Shown: positions 1-6,194, counted from the stretch's first letter. The stretch is 6,760 nt of DNA from Sulfurimonas sp. (GCA_003978475.1 QNZR01000111.1:1-6760); one strand, 5' to 3'. The notes: generated by a model not told the origin, from the sequence alone. Numbers and translations are program-made.

Positions 1-443
1 AAGTTCATAAAAAAACTCTCGGCAGCATCATCCAAATGATGTCCCAATGCCAGCTTGTTGCATCCGTACTTTTGAGCGGCACTATAGAGTGAACCGCGTC
101 GCATTCGGGAAAAAAAACTGCAAAAGGAGGAGTTTTTACGAATTTTTTCACCCGCCACTTCGTAAATATTGGTCTCATAAACCGCATGTTTTATTCCGTA
201 TGCCAAACAGTGCTCCTGCAGACGCGAAAAGTCTTCACCCATACCGTAAGAGACTGTCACGGCAATAAAGTCAAAATGAAACGGCGCACGACGCTGCTGC
301 TCTTTGAGGGCATGTACCAGAGTGAGTGAATCTTTTCCTCCGGAGAGTCCGACCAGAATATGATCCCCCTCACCAATGAGCTCAAACTCGGCATTGGTAC
401 GTCCAAGCTGACGCATAATCTTTTTGGAAAGCTTGATACCCAT
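1..443 (-). CDS. TtcA-like PP-loop ATPase (tRNA 2-thiocytidine synthetase family), 3' end cut by window edge
   Basis: The first 147 codons are open with no stop; the gene continues past the left edge. The product has the PP-loop ATP pyrophosphatase motif SGGKDS at residues 34-39, a CSFFSRMRRG stretch at 108-117 aligning with the TtcA motif CSLCSRLRRG, and GHHLDDA at 134-140 matching the TtcA GHHxDD motif. TtcA enzymes adenylate and thiolate cytidine 32 of tRNA in the cytoplasm, using an iron-sulfur cluster held by conserved cysteines. Here the second Cys of CxxC is Phe111, so the classical cluster is in doubt and I assign the family, not the exact reaction. The ATG overlaps the last base of the mtnN stop (TAATG), suggesting translational coupling; no clear Shine-Dalgarno is seen. 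The ATG fits the family, since the PP-loop follows about 30 residues in. Other PP-loop enzymes (TilS, other thiolases) fit less well because of the SRMRRG motif. Confidence 0.9.
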   Translation of the reverse strand, partial: MGIKLSKKIMRQLGRTNAEFELIGEGDHILVGLSGGKDSLTLVHALKEQQRRAPFHFDFIAVTVSYGMGEDFSRLQEHCLAYGIKHAVYETNIYEVAGEKIRKNSSFCSFFSRMRRGSLYSAAQKYGCNKLALGHHLDDAAESFFMN

Positions 444-1129
444 TAGAGTGTCTCGACCATATTCATAATAAAATCGGCACTTCTTTTTGCCGAATTCTCT
501 AAAAAACTCTCAAAGTCAAAACCGGCATCCATATCGGCAGTATCACTAATGGCACGCAATACCAGGAACGGCACCTCAAGCGCATCGCACACGACAGCAA
601 CCGAAGCACCTTCCATCTCCAGAGCATCGGCATGAAAAGTTTTGCCAATCCATGCTTTTTTCTCCGGTGACGCAACAAACTGGTCTCCCGTGGCAATAAT
701 ACCCTCTTTAAGCGTCATGCCCATCTCCAAAGCAACATCAAAAGCACACTCACGCAGACGACGGTCACTCTCAATAAATACCGCACCTTCGGGAACATAA
801 CCGTACGGGTGTCCAAAGGCGGTAATGTCAAGATCATGCTGGCACAGCTGTGTCGCAACAATCAGGTCACCTATGCCAAGTTCCGGGTTAATCCCTCCTG
901 CCACACCGCTAAAAAGAAGTACTTCCGCACCAAATTTTTCAATCAGTGTTGCCGCAGTCAGTGTTGAAAACACCTTGCCGATTTTGGAGTAGGCAATCAC
1001 CAGCTGATGCGTACCGAATTTACATGTAAAATAGCGATTTTGCGCATATACTACAGTCTCATAAGATCCGACCCGCTTTAAAATCGGTTCAATCTCTTCG
1101 GGCATTGCCCCCATTATTGCTATTGTCAT
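443..1129 (-). CDS. mtnN: 5'-methylthioadenosine/S-adenosylhomocysteine nucleosidase (MTAN)
   Basis: This 228-residue protein has full family length. It cleaves adenine from methylthioadenosine, S-adenosylhomocysteine and 5'-deoxyadenosine in the cytoplasm. In Campylobacterota such as Helicobacter and Campylobacter, the same enzyme is known to cleave 6-amino-6-deoxyfutalosine in the futalosine route to menaquinone. Visible motifs are GAMPEE at 7-12 with catalytic-type Glu12, SGVAGG at 74-79, ATGDQF at 146-151, LEMEGA at 170-175 (ribose-binding Glu173) and RAISDTAD at 192-199 with the catalytic Asp196. All key residues are present. The ATG follows the nitrilase stop by 9 nt, and AGAGGG directly after that stop serves as ribosome binding site. 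The last stop base is shared with the ttcA-like start. Whether it acts in menaquinone synthesis here is inferred from lineage. Confidence 0.97.
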   Translation of the reverse strand: MTIAIMGAMPEEIEPILKRVGSYETVVYAQNRYFTCKFGTHQLVIAYSKIGKVFSTLTAATLIEKFGAEVLLFSGVAGGINPELGIGDLIVATQLCQHDLDITAFGHPYGYVPEGAVFIESDRRLRECAFDVALEMGMTLKEGIIATGDQFVASPEKKAWIGKTFHADALEMEGASVAVVCDALEVPFLVLRAISDTADMDAGFDFESFLENSAKRSADFIMNMVETL

Positions 1130-1138
1130 GTACCCTCT

Positions 1139-1894
1139 CTAATCAATTTTTGCCATCCATTTTTCTACTTTATGAAGGGTATGGTTCAGTGGTACCGTCA
1201 CCGTTTCTTCGTCAAAATATTTCAGTTGATGCTCACACACGCCTTGCGCCGTAATCACACGGCTGCCGCCCCAAAACCCCAAACCGTCTTCAAAACCGAC
1301 ACGGTTAACAAAAATGACATATGCGCTGCACAGCAGCGCACCGGAGGTTAAAAGTGCGTGCCATTGCGACTCAATACCCAGACCGGTATCGCTGAAATCA
1401 CGTGAGGGAGATGCCGCCAACACATAGATGAGATCCGGTTTTAGCTCCGAGAGTGTTGCTATCACCGATGCGCGCCACAAATCTTCACATATTAACATGG
1501 CTGCCTTACCGTATTGGGTATCGAAACATGTTATGGTTTCACCCTTAAAAAAGTAGCGTGCTTCCTCAAACATTCCATAGTTGGGCAGATGCATTTTATG
1601 GTGCATATGACACAACGCTCCGTTGCTAAAATACAGGGCACTGTTATAAGTACGGCCGGCTTCATTAATGGCAACACCAATCACAATATCCTGGTGGCGA
1701 CTTGCCTCTTTCAAAACATGCAGCTCCTCAAGGGCATACGCATCTTCAAAAACTTTATCTTGAAGCATATAACCGTTTAACGCCAGTTCGGGAAAAACAA
1801 TCACATCGGCACGGTTGTCTTGAATAACCTCCAGTACACGTTTGAGATTACTACGATTGAGTTGCGGCATACTCTGGGCTAAAGCAATGGTCAT
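1139..1894 (-). CDS. Carbon-nitrogen hydrolase (nitrilase superfamily), NadE-glutaminase-like single domain
   Basis: The 251-residue product is one complete nitrilase-fold domain. The catalytic triad is visible: Glu36 in FPELALNGY (34-42), Lys100 in HKMHLPNYG (99-107) and Cys136 in LICEDLW (134-140). LPNYGMFEEARYF (103-115), ICEDLW, AASPS (160-164) and VNRVGFEDGLGFWGGS (196-211) resemble the N-terminal glutaminase domain of glutamine-dependent NAD synthetase more than Nit1/omega-amidase or N-carbamoylputrescine amidase. The synthetase half is absent, because the protein ends soon after the domain. It probably hydrolyses an amide (glutamine or a small amide) in the cytoplasm, but the substrate is not known. 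The ATG overlaps the fabD stop (ATGA), so translation is probably coupled to fabD. A role beside MTAN in methionine salvage, as an omega-amidase, is an alternative that I consider less likely on motif grounds. Confidence 0.87.
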   Translation of the reverse strand: MTIALAQSMPQLNRSNLKRVLEVIQDNRADVIVFPELALNGYMLQDKVFEDAYALEELHVLKEASRHQDIVIGVAINEAGRTYNSALYFSNGALCHMHHKMHLPNYGMFEEARYFFKGETITCFDTQYGKAAMLICEDLWRASVIATLSELKPDLIYVLAASPSRDFSDTGLGIESQWHALLTSGALLCSAYVIFVNRVGFEDGLGFWGGSRVITAQGVCEHQLKYFDEETVTVPLNHTLHKVEKWMAKID

Positions 1895-2826
1895 GAGAGC
1901 GTTTCTACAACTTTTTCCAGAGATTCCATATCTGAAACATTGAGCGTCTTCAACTCTTTGACAATACGTCGGTTCAGACCTTTTAACACTGCACCGTTGC
2001 CAAATTCAATGGCAAAATCCAACTGCGGAGCCACGGCCTGAATAGATTGTTTGTATTTGACCGGCTGCACCAACTGCGCTACTAAAAGGTGTAATGCCTC
2101 TGCCTTGCTTTGGTATGCCTGAGCCGACACATTGGAAATAACAGGCGCATCAAACCCATCACGTAAGTAACGTTCGAGTTCAACCTGTAACGGCTCTTGG
2201 GCACTTTGCAGCAGTTCACAATGGCTTGCAACGGACATGTTCAGTACAATGGCACGCTTGGCACCGGCATCTTTAAATGTTGCTTCCATCGCCTGTAAAT
2301 CGGCTTTTAATCCGGCTACTACCAGCTGACCGTCCTGATTGTAATTTGCCGGCCATACTTTTTTTCCTTTTTGAAGCGCCTCCTGACACAGAGTCTCTAC
2401 GGTAGCATCGTCAAGACCCACAAGCGCCATCATGCCCGCATTAATACCCTCACATGCCTGCTGCATTAACGCACCACGCTTGTGTACAAGTTCCACCGCA
2501 TCCAGATAATCCAGAGCGCCGGCGGCACATACGGCACTAAACTCACCGAGTGAGTGCCCCAAAAAAAGTTCTGCTTTTAGCGGACATGCCTCCTGAAACA
2601 GCTTATATGCGATCATCGAGACCAACAACAGTGCCGGTTGGGTATAGGCGGTATCGTTAATGGTATCATTTTCTTCAAACAAAATGGTTTGAAAATTGAC
2701 GCCAATACGTTCCCCCGCCTTTTCAAACATCTCGCGCGCCAGAGCACTGTTCTCATAAAAAGATTGTCCCATACCGATCGTTTGAGAGCCCTGTCCCGGA
2801 AAGATCATTGCTAACTTTTGACTCAT
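1891..2826 (-). CDS. fabD: Malonyl-CoA:ACP transacylase
   Basis: FabD transfers the malonyl group from CoA to acyl carrier protein, supplying the extender unit for type II fatty-acid synthesis in the cytoplasm. The 311-residue length is normal. Seen in the sequence are FPGQGSQ at 9-15, YTQPAL at 61-66, the nucleophile elbow GHSLGEFSA at 90-98 with Ser92, Arg117 in HKRGALMQ (malonyl carboxylate binding), NYNQDGQLVVAG at 161-172, His202 in SVASHC completing the Ser-His pair, and the C-terminal FGNGAVLKGL. The ATG is preceded by AAGGAAG at about 5-6 nt, a good ribosome binding site that overlaps the stop of the upstream Fis-type gene. The stop overlaps the nitrilase start. No other fatty-acid gene is in the window; neighbours are linked by position rather than pathway. 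Confidence 0.98.
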   Translation of the reverse strand: MSQKLAMIFPGQGSQTIGMGQSFYENSALAREMFEKAGERIGVNFQTILFEENDTINDTAYTQPALLLVSMIAYKLFQEACPLKAELFLGHSLGEFSAVCAAGALDYLDAVELVHKRGALMQQACEGINAGMMALVGLDDATVETLCQEALQKGKKVWPANYNQDGQLVVAGLKADLQAMEATFKDAGAKRAIVLNMSVASHCELLQSAQEPLQVELERYLRDGFDAPVISNVSAQAYQSKAEALHLLVAQLVQPVKYKQSIQAVAPQLDFAIEFGNGAVLKGLNRRIVKELKTLNVSDMESLEKVVETLS

Positions 2827-2836
2827 CTACTCTTCC

Positions 2837-3646
2837 TTAATCTTCAAATTGATACGCACGGTTTTCCTGAATTTTTTTACGTAACGTATTTCTATTCAAC
2901 CCCAATACCGAAGCCAGCTTCAACTGAGAACGAAACTTTTTCAGACCGGCACGAATTAACGGTACCTCATACAAATGCAAAAATTCCCGGTAATCATTGT
3001 TTGAACCGAGTTTGTCATATAGATATTTTTCCAGCAGCTCCATCAAATCACTCTCATCGACATCTGCTAAAAGATAATGCAAAAAAAGTTGTCGTCGAAG
3101 TGATGACGCGTTTTCGCTCAAATCAACATGATTACTTTCAAATACAAACTGCTCCTGGACGCCAAACATCTGCTCAGCCTCCTGCGTAAAATACGCAATT
3201 AAAACGGTAATATCCTCTTGACGCTCACTTAATGCAGGCAGCTCAATGGTAATATCAAAAAGATCATCCATAACGCTCACATGGTAATTACTGCTGCATG
3301 TCGCTACAACACGGATATCACTTTTGTCAATCTCATCAGCAATACGTTGTAAATTGGGAGAGTTTTCGACATGGGTAATGATAATCTCGGAACTACTGTG
3401 AATCTCGGCAATTAACATGTCGAAATCTTCGGCATTGCACAATGCTGCCTTGGGAAGAATATACTGGGCAAGCTTTTTTTTGCCTACCCCGCGCTCACCA
3501 CTAATGAGCGCATTAACCGACAAACTTTTTAAAAGGTTTGCCGTTTTTAACGCCTCAACAGAAGCGTGTGAAGCGGTAACAAAACTAGTGACATCCACAA
3601 CCGCTGCCGCCGCCGGTACCACAACATCCGTCATCACCTTGAGCAT
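2837..3646 (-). CDS. Fis-type DNA-binding protein with degenerate sigma-54-activator AAA+ domain
   Basis: With the 3646 start the product is 269 residues. The C-terminus (about 227-260) is a Fis/NtrC helix-turn-helix: EVPLIRAGLKKF, then LASVLGLNRNTLRKKIQ. Upstream lies a reduced AAA+ region: a Walker A-like GERGVGKKK (50-58), a sensor I-like VVATCSSN (113-120) and LPALSERQEDI (136-146), matching the LPPLRER-EDI signature of sigma-54 activators. The GAFTGA loop is absent and the Walker B position (about EIIITHVEN, 87-95) lacks the usual LDE, so ordinary sigma-54 activation is unlikely; I infer a DNA-binding regulator or nucleoid-type protein. The start is uncertain: ATG 3646 and ATG 3634 lack well-spaced Shine-Dalgarno sites, and GTG 3598 would begin nearest the conserved part. 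All lie inside the slyD tail, implying coupling. fabD follows after 10 nt. Confidence 0.8.
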   Translation of the reverse strand: MLKVMTDVVVPAAAAVVDVTSFVTASHASVEALKTANLLKSLSVNALISGERGVGKKKLAQYILPKAALCNAEDFDMLIAEIHSSSEIIITHVENSPNLQRIADEIDKSDIRVVATCSSNYHVSVMDDLFDITIELPALSERQEDITVLIAYFTQEAEQMFGVQEQFVFESNHVDLSENASSLRRQLFLHYLLADVDESDLMELLEKYLYDKLGSNNDYREFLHLYEVPLIRAGLKKFRSQLKLASVLGLNRNTLRKKIQENRAYQFED

Positions 3647-4106
3647 TTTCAGCCGGAATACCTGTCATCGCCTCTTCAGCCGTCGCATCACGCACATCAT
3701 TGAGTGTCACACTAAACATCAGATCTTTTCCGGCCAAAGGATGATTAAAATCAATAATCACCGACTCCTCACCAATCTCTTTGACAATAACCTGCACGGT
3801 ACCGCCATCTTCTCCCTGACCGTAAAGCGTCATGCCTTCTGTCAACTCAATCCCCGCAAACTGCTCTTTGGGAACTTCCTGTTTTGCCTCTTCATTATAC
3901 TCACCATATGCATCGGCACACTTCACAAGTATATCACCCTTTTCGCCGGAGCTCATCTTGGAAATTCCGGCTTCAAGTCCCGGAATAATCTGTCCTTTTC
4001 CAAACATAAATACCAATGGTGCTCCACCGACATTACTGTCTACTATTGTATTATTATCTCGTACCTCATACTCCAGAGATACGATTTGATTGGTTTCAAT
4101 TGCCAT
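3585..4106 (-). CDS. slyD: SlyD-type FKBP peptidyl-prolyl cis-trans isomerase
   Basis: SlyD is a cytoplasmic prolyl isomerase, chaperone and nickel/metal carrier involved in hydrogenase maturation in other bacteria. The protein (173 residues from the chosen start) shows the FKBP split by an insert-in-flap domain: VSLEYEVRDNNTIVDS near the N-terminus, GKGQIIPGLEAGI, ADAYGEYNEE, then the flap (about 75-125) and FNHPLAGKDLMFSV. The tail ends GCCGTGGGSGCGCH: four cysteines and a last histidine, sharing the GCGCH end with E. coli SlyD but without its His-rich run. Three ATG codons stand in tandem (4112, 4109, 4106). AAGG at 4118-4115 is 8 nt from the third, 5 nt from the second and only 2 nt from the first, so 4106 (or 4109) is preferred. 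The tail overlaps the start of the Fis-type gene. Confidence 0.94.
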   Translation of the reverse strand: MAIETNQIVSLEYEVRDNNTIVDSNVGGAPLVFMFGKGQIIPGLEAGISKMSSGEKGDILVKCADAYGEYNEEAKQEVPKEQFAGIELTEGMTLYGQGEDGGTVQVIVKEIGEESVIIDFNHPLAGKDLMFSVTLNDVRDATAEEAMTGIPAENAQGDDGCCGTGGGSGCGCH

Positions 4107-4142
4107 CATCATTACCTTAATTTTATGATTTTTTCGGATTTT

Positions 4143-4148
4143 ATCATA
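4143..4148 (-). promoter_or_regulatory. Candidate -10 element upstream of slyD
   Basis: TATGAT in an AT-rich 60-nt gap between cpoB and slyD is one mismatch from TATAAT and lies 37 nt before the preferred slyD start. This is the only gap where a promoter for the slyD-to-ttcA block could sit outside coding sequence. It is weak evidence alone. Confidence 0.4.
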
Positions 4149-4163
4149 GAAAACTATTCTTTA

Positions 4164-4196
4164 GCTGAAAGTACGTTACCGCATCCGTTTTTCAGC
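4164..4196 (-). repeat. Inverted repeat across the cpoB stop
   Basis: GCTGAAA and TTTCAGC form 7-bp arms (4190-4196 and 4164-4170) around a 19-nt loop that contains the cpoB stop codon. There is no T-run after it, so it is not a standard intrinsic terminator. It may weakly protect the 3' end or be chance. Confidence 0.3.
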
Positions 4197-5057
4197 TTCT
4201 TTTGCTGCCTTTGAGTTAGGGTATTTGGCAACAAGAGCCGTATAAAACGAATGTGCCTTGTCACGATCGCCCATTTTCTCCATTGATATGGCACTGTGCA
4301 ACATCAGTGTCGGCATATATTTTGCCTTGTCATATCGTGATGCACTCTCTTTAAAATAGGAGAGCGCCTCTTTATATTTATTGCGTCGAAAATTCATCTC
4401 GCCAATCATATAATAGGCATAGGCCGGCTTATAGTTCTTTTTAATTAAATATTCATAATATTTAATGGCATCAGTATAGTACTTTTTGTTAAAAAAATCC
4501 TGTGCTTTTTGTGCAACCGTACTGTTGCTCATGCTCGAAAGCGACGTTCCTGAACGTTTCGACTGCTTTTTTAATGTGTTGCTTAAACTCATTTTCAGAT
4601 CATTAACCTCATCGACTAAACGATTATAATCGTCTTTTCTCAGATAGTTGTTATGAATCGTATCAAGCAGTTCAGAAAATCCCTGCAGTGCCTCTTTGAG
4701 TTTTTGTATATCGTCGCTGTTCTGATCGACTTTGGCTTTTAATGAATTTTTTCCGTCATTGGAGAGCTCCCCGCTTAGTGCTTCAAGCGCAAGACGATTT
4801 TGATGCGACTTGACACTTAACCCCTCTATTACGGTCTGAAGTCCATCCATTCGCTCACGAATGCTTTCGACTTTGCCGTCTTGCATACGGGTCTCTTTTT
4901 TAATATTCTCAAGACGCTGCTTGTTCTTTAAAATATACTTTTCAGATTCCGTTAATCCGTAAGGTGTCTCATTCTCCAGGTTTCCTGCTCCAAATGCTGA
5001 AGGTTCCGCACTGTACAGCGCAGCACAGAAGAGACAGACGGCTATTATAAACTTCAT
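4176..5057 (-). CDS. cpoB: Tol-Pal associated periplasmic TPR protein CpoB/YbgF
   Basis: In E. coli CpoB (YbgF) is periplasmic, binds TolA and coordinates peptidoglycan synthesis with outer-membrane constriction. This 293-residue protein begins with a Sec signal peptide (basic start, hydrophobic 3-16, possible cleavage after YSA17 or FGA24). PYGLTESEKYILKNKQ follows, then a long heptad-rich, charged region (about 40-165) that looks like a coiled coil. A Ser/Thr/Lys linker (165-178) leads to TPR repeats (about 180-293), with YYTDAIKYYEYLI, KYKEALSYFKES and DRDKAHSFYTALVAKYPNSKAAKEAEKR. This domain order is the YbgF one; the coiled coil is long compared with E. coli. The ATG lies 4 nt after the pal stop with no strong ribosome binding site, so reinitiation or coupling after pal is likely. 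Confidence 0.92.
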   Translation of the reverse strand: MKFIIAVCLFCAALYSAEPSAFGAGNLENETPYGLTESEKYILKNKQRLENIKKETRMQDGKVESIRERMDGLQTVIEGLSVKSHQNRLALEALSGELSNDGKNSLKAKVDQNSDDIQKLKEALQGFSELLDTIHNNYLRKDDYNRLVDEVNDLKMSLSNTLKKQSKRSGTSLSSMSNSTVAQKAQDFFNKKYYTDAIKYYEYLIKKNYKPAYAYYMIGEMNFRRNKYKEALSYFKESASRYDKAKYMPTLMLHSAISMEKMGDRDKAHSFYTALVAKYPNSKAAKEAEKRMR

Positions 5058-5061
5058 CTAC

Positions 5062-5610
5062 TTAGGGGAGCAGTTTAAAGTCAACACGACGATTTTGTGC
5101 CCAACACGCCTCAGTCTTATCGGTACATATCGGATTACTCTCACCATAACTGACCATCGTAATACGCTCTGCACTCACTCCATCACGTATCATAGCACTT
5201 TTCACGGTATTGGCACGTTTGAGTCCAAGGGCATAGTTATACTCATCACTACCCCACTCGTCACAGTTGCCTTCGAGTTTAACGGCATAGCTCTTAGCAT
5301 CACTTTTGACTACTTGCGCGTTGGTGTCAACAATATCCTGCATTTCGGACGATAGATTGAATCTGTCAAATGCAAAATTGACACTTTTAAGGCGCGATTC
5401 CAATGCACTTAACGTCATTTCATTAGCATCTGCACCTTCGACAACAACAATCTCTTCACCGTGCAACTCTTCTGTATCGGTATTGCTGCTTGCGTCAGGC
5501 TCAATGGTAATGCCACTGTTATCATACGGCTCAATCGACGAATCTTTTGAACTACAACCACTTAAAACCAATAATGCTGCCACTGCACTTACCATTAGAA
5601 CGTTTTTCAT
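5062..5610 (-). CDS. pal: Peptidoglycan-associated lipoprotein Pal (Omp18-like)
   Basis: Pal is an outer-membrane lipoprotein whose OmpA-type domain grips peptidoglycan and which exchanges partners with TolB. From ATG 5610 the product has 182 residues: a lipoprotein signal peptide with lipobox LSGC (acylated Cys19), an acidic, Ser/Asp-rich linker (20-65) and an OmpA-like domain (about 70-182). The domain has VNFAFDRFNL, EGNCDEWGSDEYNYALGLKRA, SYGESNP and QNRRVDF, including the Asp/Arg side chains that bind diaminopimelate in the family. Cys116, Cys162 and Cys169 could form a periplasmic disulfide. An in-frame ATG at 5625 was rejected because it lacks a ribosome binding site and would put extra residues before the signal peptide; ATG 5610 has AAGG 7 nt upstream. 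It has its own promoter and is followed at 4 nt by cpoB. Confidence 0.97.
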   Translation of the reverse strand: MKNVLMVSAVAALLVLSGCSSKDSSIEPYDNSGITIEPDASSNTDTEELHGEEIVVVEGADANEMTLSALESRLKSVNFAFDRFNLSSEMQDIVDTNAQVVKSDAKSYAVKLEGNCDEWGSDEYNYALGLKRANTVKSAMIRDGVSAERITMVSYGESNPICTDKTEACWAQNRRVDFKLLP

Positions 5611-5637
5611 ATAACTACCTTGCATAAAATTACGACA

Positions 5638-5643
5638 ATTATA
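5638..5643 (-). promoter_or_regulatory. pal promoter, -10 element
   Basis: A perfect TATAAT lies 27 nt upstream of the pal ATG and follows a T-rich stretch (TTTTTTGA). No TTGACA-like -35 is seen, which fits Campylobacterota sigma-70 promoters, where the -35 is poorly conserved and AT-rich tracts replace it. The predicted leader is about 20 nt. pal and cpoB can therefore be transcribed apart from tolB. Confidence 0.7.
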
Positions 5644-5674
5644 TCAAAAAAACATTTACACTTTATATACAGAG

Positions 5675-6127
5675 TTACAATATGTTTCTAATTTGAATCG
5701 CAACCCACAAAATACCCAGATTCAGAAAGAAAATGAGTAACGAACTGCCTCGTGATACCATAGTTAAGAAAAAACTTCGATCGGCATTATGGGTTTTAAA
5801 GGCAATAAGCATATGAATAAATGTTAGTATTGTTATAACACTAACATAAATAAGTTTATGTTGCATCCAGTGTGATAACACATGTTCAGGATCATAACGA
5901 AGCAAGTCATAAAAACCGAAATTTACAAATAATGTCAGACCCGTTATCCATAACAACACAAGCCAAAATGTTTCAAAATAGCCATAAATGGGTCCCAGAT
6001 AATAATAGACCTGTTTTTGTGCCTCTTTGTCCCGTAAAATAATACCTAAAGCAAAGAGCAGAAGCGACCCGCCAATCCATGCGGTTGCCGAGAGAATGTG
6101 AAAGTACAAGACAATATCAATATTCAA
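5675..6127 (-). CDS. Small four-helix integral membrane protein, CopD/HemJ-like in outline
   Basis: The product has 150 residues from TTG 6127. Hydrophobic segments at about 5-31, 52-71, 91-110 and 127-147 predict four membrane helices. The first helix contains YFHILSATAWIGG, which resembles the H-x-x-x-A-x-x-W-x-G-G signature of CopD-type and HemJ-type membrane proteins. His10, His90 (MQHKL) and His105 could be heme or metal ligands. HemJ itself is unlikely because its conserved C-terminal end is not seen. I cannot give a function. The TTG is chosen because AAGGG lies exactly 7 nt upstream and it falls just downstream of the predicted promoter; the TTG at 6172 has no ribosome binding site and lies before the predicted transcript start. 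The gene sits between tolB and pal, which are usually neighbours, and its FNR-type box suggests control by oxygen or nitrogen oxides. Confidence 0.85.
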   Translation of the reverse strand: MNIDIVLYFHILSATAWIGGSLLLFALGIILRDKEAQKQVYYYLGPIYGYFETFWLVLLWITGLTLFVNFGFYDLLRYDPEHVLSHWMQHKLIYVSVITILTFIHMLIAFKTHNADRSFFLTMVSRGSSLLIFFLNLGILWVAIQIRNIL

Positions 6128-6134
6128 ATGCACG

Positions 6135-6139
6135 CCCTT
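6135..6139 (-). promoter_or_regulatory. Ribosome binding site selecting TTG start at 6127
   Basis: AAGGG lies 7 nt before TTG 6127 and is the only well-placed Shine-Dalgarno sequence ahead of the conserved first membrane helix. GTG 6133 is too close to it, and TTG 6172 has none. Confidence 0.7.
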
Positions 6140-6144
6140 TATAT

Positions 6145-6157
6145 TTAAATAATGATA
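6145..6157 (-). promoter_or_regulatory. Predicted -10 element and transcription start of the membrane-protein gene
   Basis: TATCAT at 6157-6152 matches four or five of the six bases of a sigma-70 -10 element and places the transcript start near 6146-6145. No -35 element is seen; the FNR-type box occupies its place, as at class II promoters. The leader would be about 18 nt and carry the AAGGG ribosome binding site. Confidence 0.55.
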
Positions 6158-6180
6158 GCCGTTTTCATACAACGATGTCC

Positions 6181-6194
6181 TTGATACATATCAA
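6181..6194 (-). promoter_or_regulatory. FNR/CRP-family operator (TTGAT-N4-ATCAA)
   Basis: The sequence TTGATACATATCAA matches the FNR consensus TTGAT-N4-ATCAA at all ten specified bases. Its centre (6187/6188) is about 41-42 bp upstream of the transcription start predicted from the TATCAT -10 element at 6157-6152, the spacing of class II activation. It probably controls the small membrane-protein gene. The binding protein would be a CRP/FNR-family regulator, sensing oxygen, nitric oxide or redox; none is encoded in this window. Confidence 0.72.

Noticed and set aside
105..118. A8 tract (T8 on the coding strand) suspected as a frameshift site in the TtcA-like gene.
   Set aside because: The motifs on either side of the tract are in the same frame, so no shift is present.
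5..187. A 60-codon minus-strand reading frame and a 73-codon plus-strand frame (47-268) at the left edge.
   Set aside because: Both lie in other frames of the TtcA-like gene, whose own frame is open throughout and carries SGGKDS, SRMRRG and GHHLDD. Neither product has recognisable motifs.
1017..1032. Second copy of the TTTACATGTAAA palindrome.
   Set aside because: It is inside mtnN and is explained by codons for FTCK; no promoter is nearby on the coding strand. Probably coincidence.
4086..4099. FNR-like sequence TTGAT-N4-TTCAA.
   Set aside because: It has a mismatch in the second half-site and lies inside the slyD coding region.
3417..4214. A 265-codon plus-strand open frame across slyD and the Fis-type gene.
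   Set aside because: The opposite strand codes well-recognised SlyD and Fis-type domains; the plus-strand product has no family signature and spans three genes and a gap.
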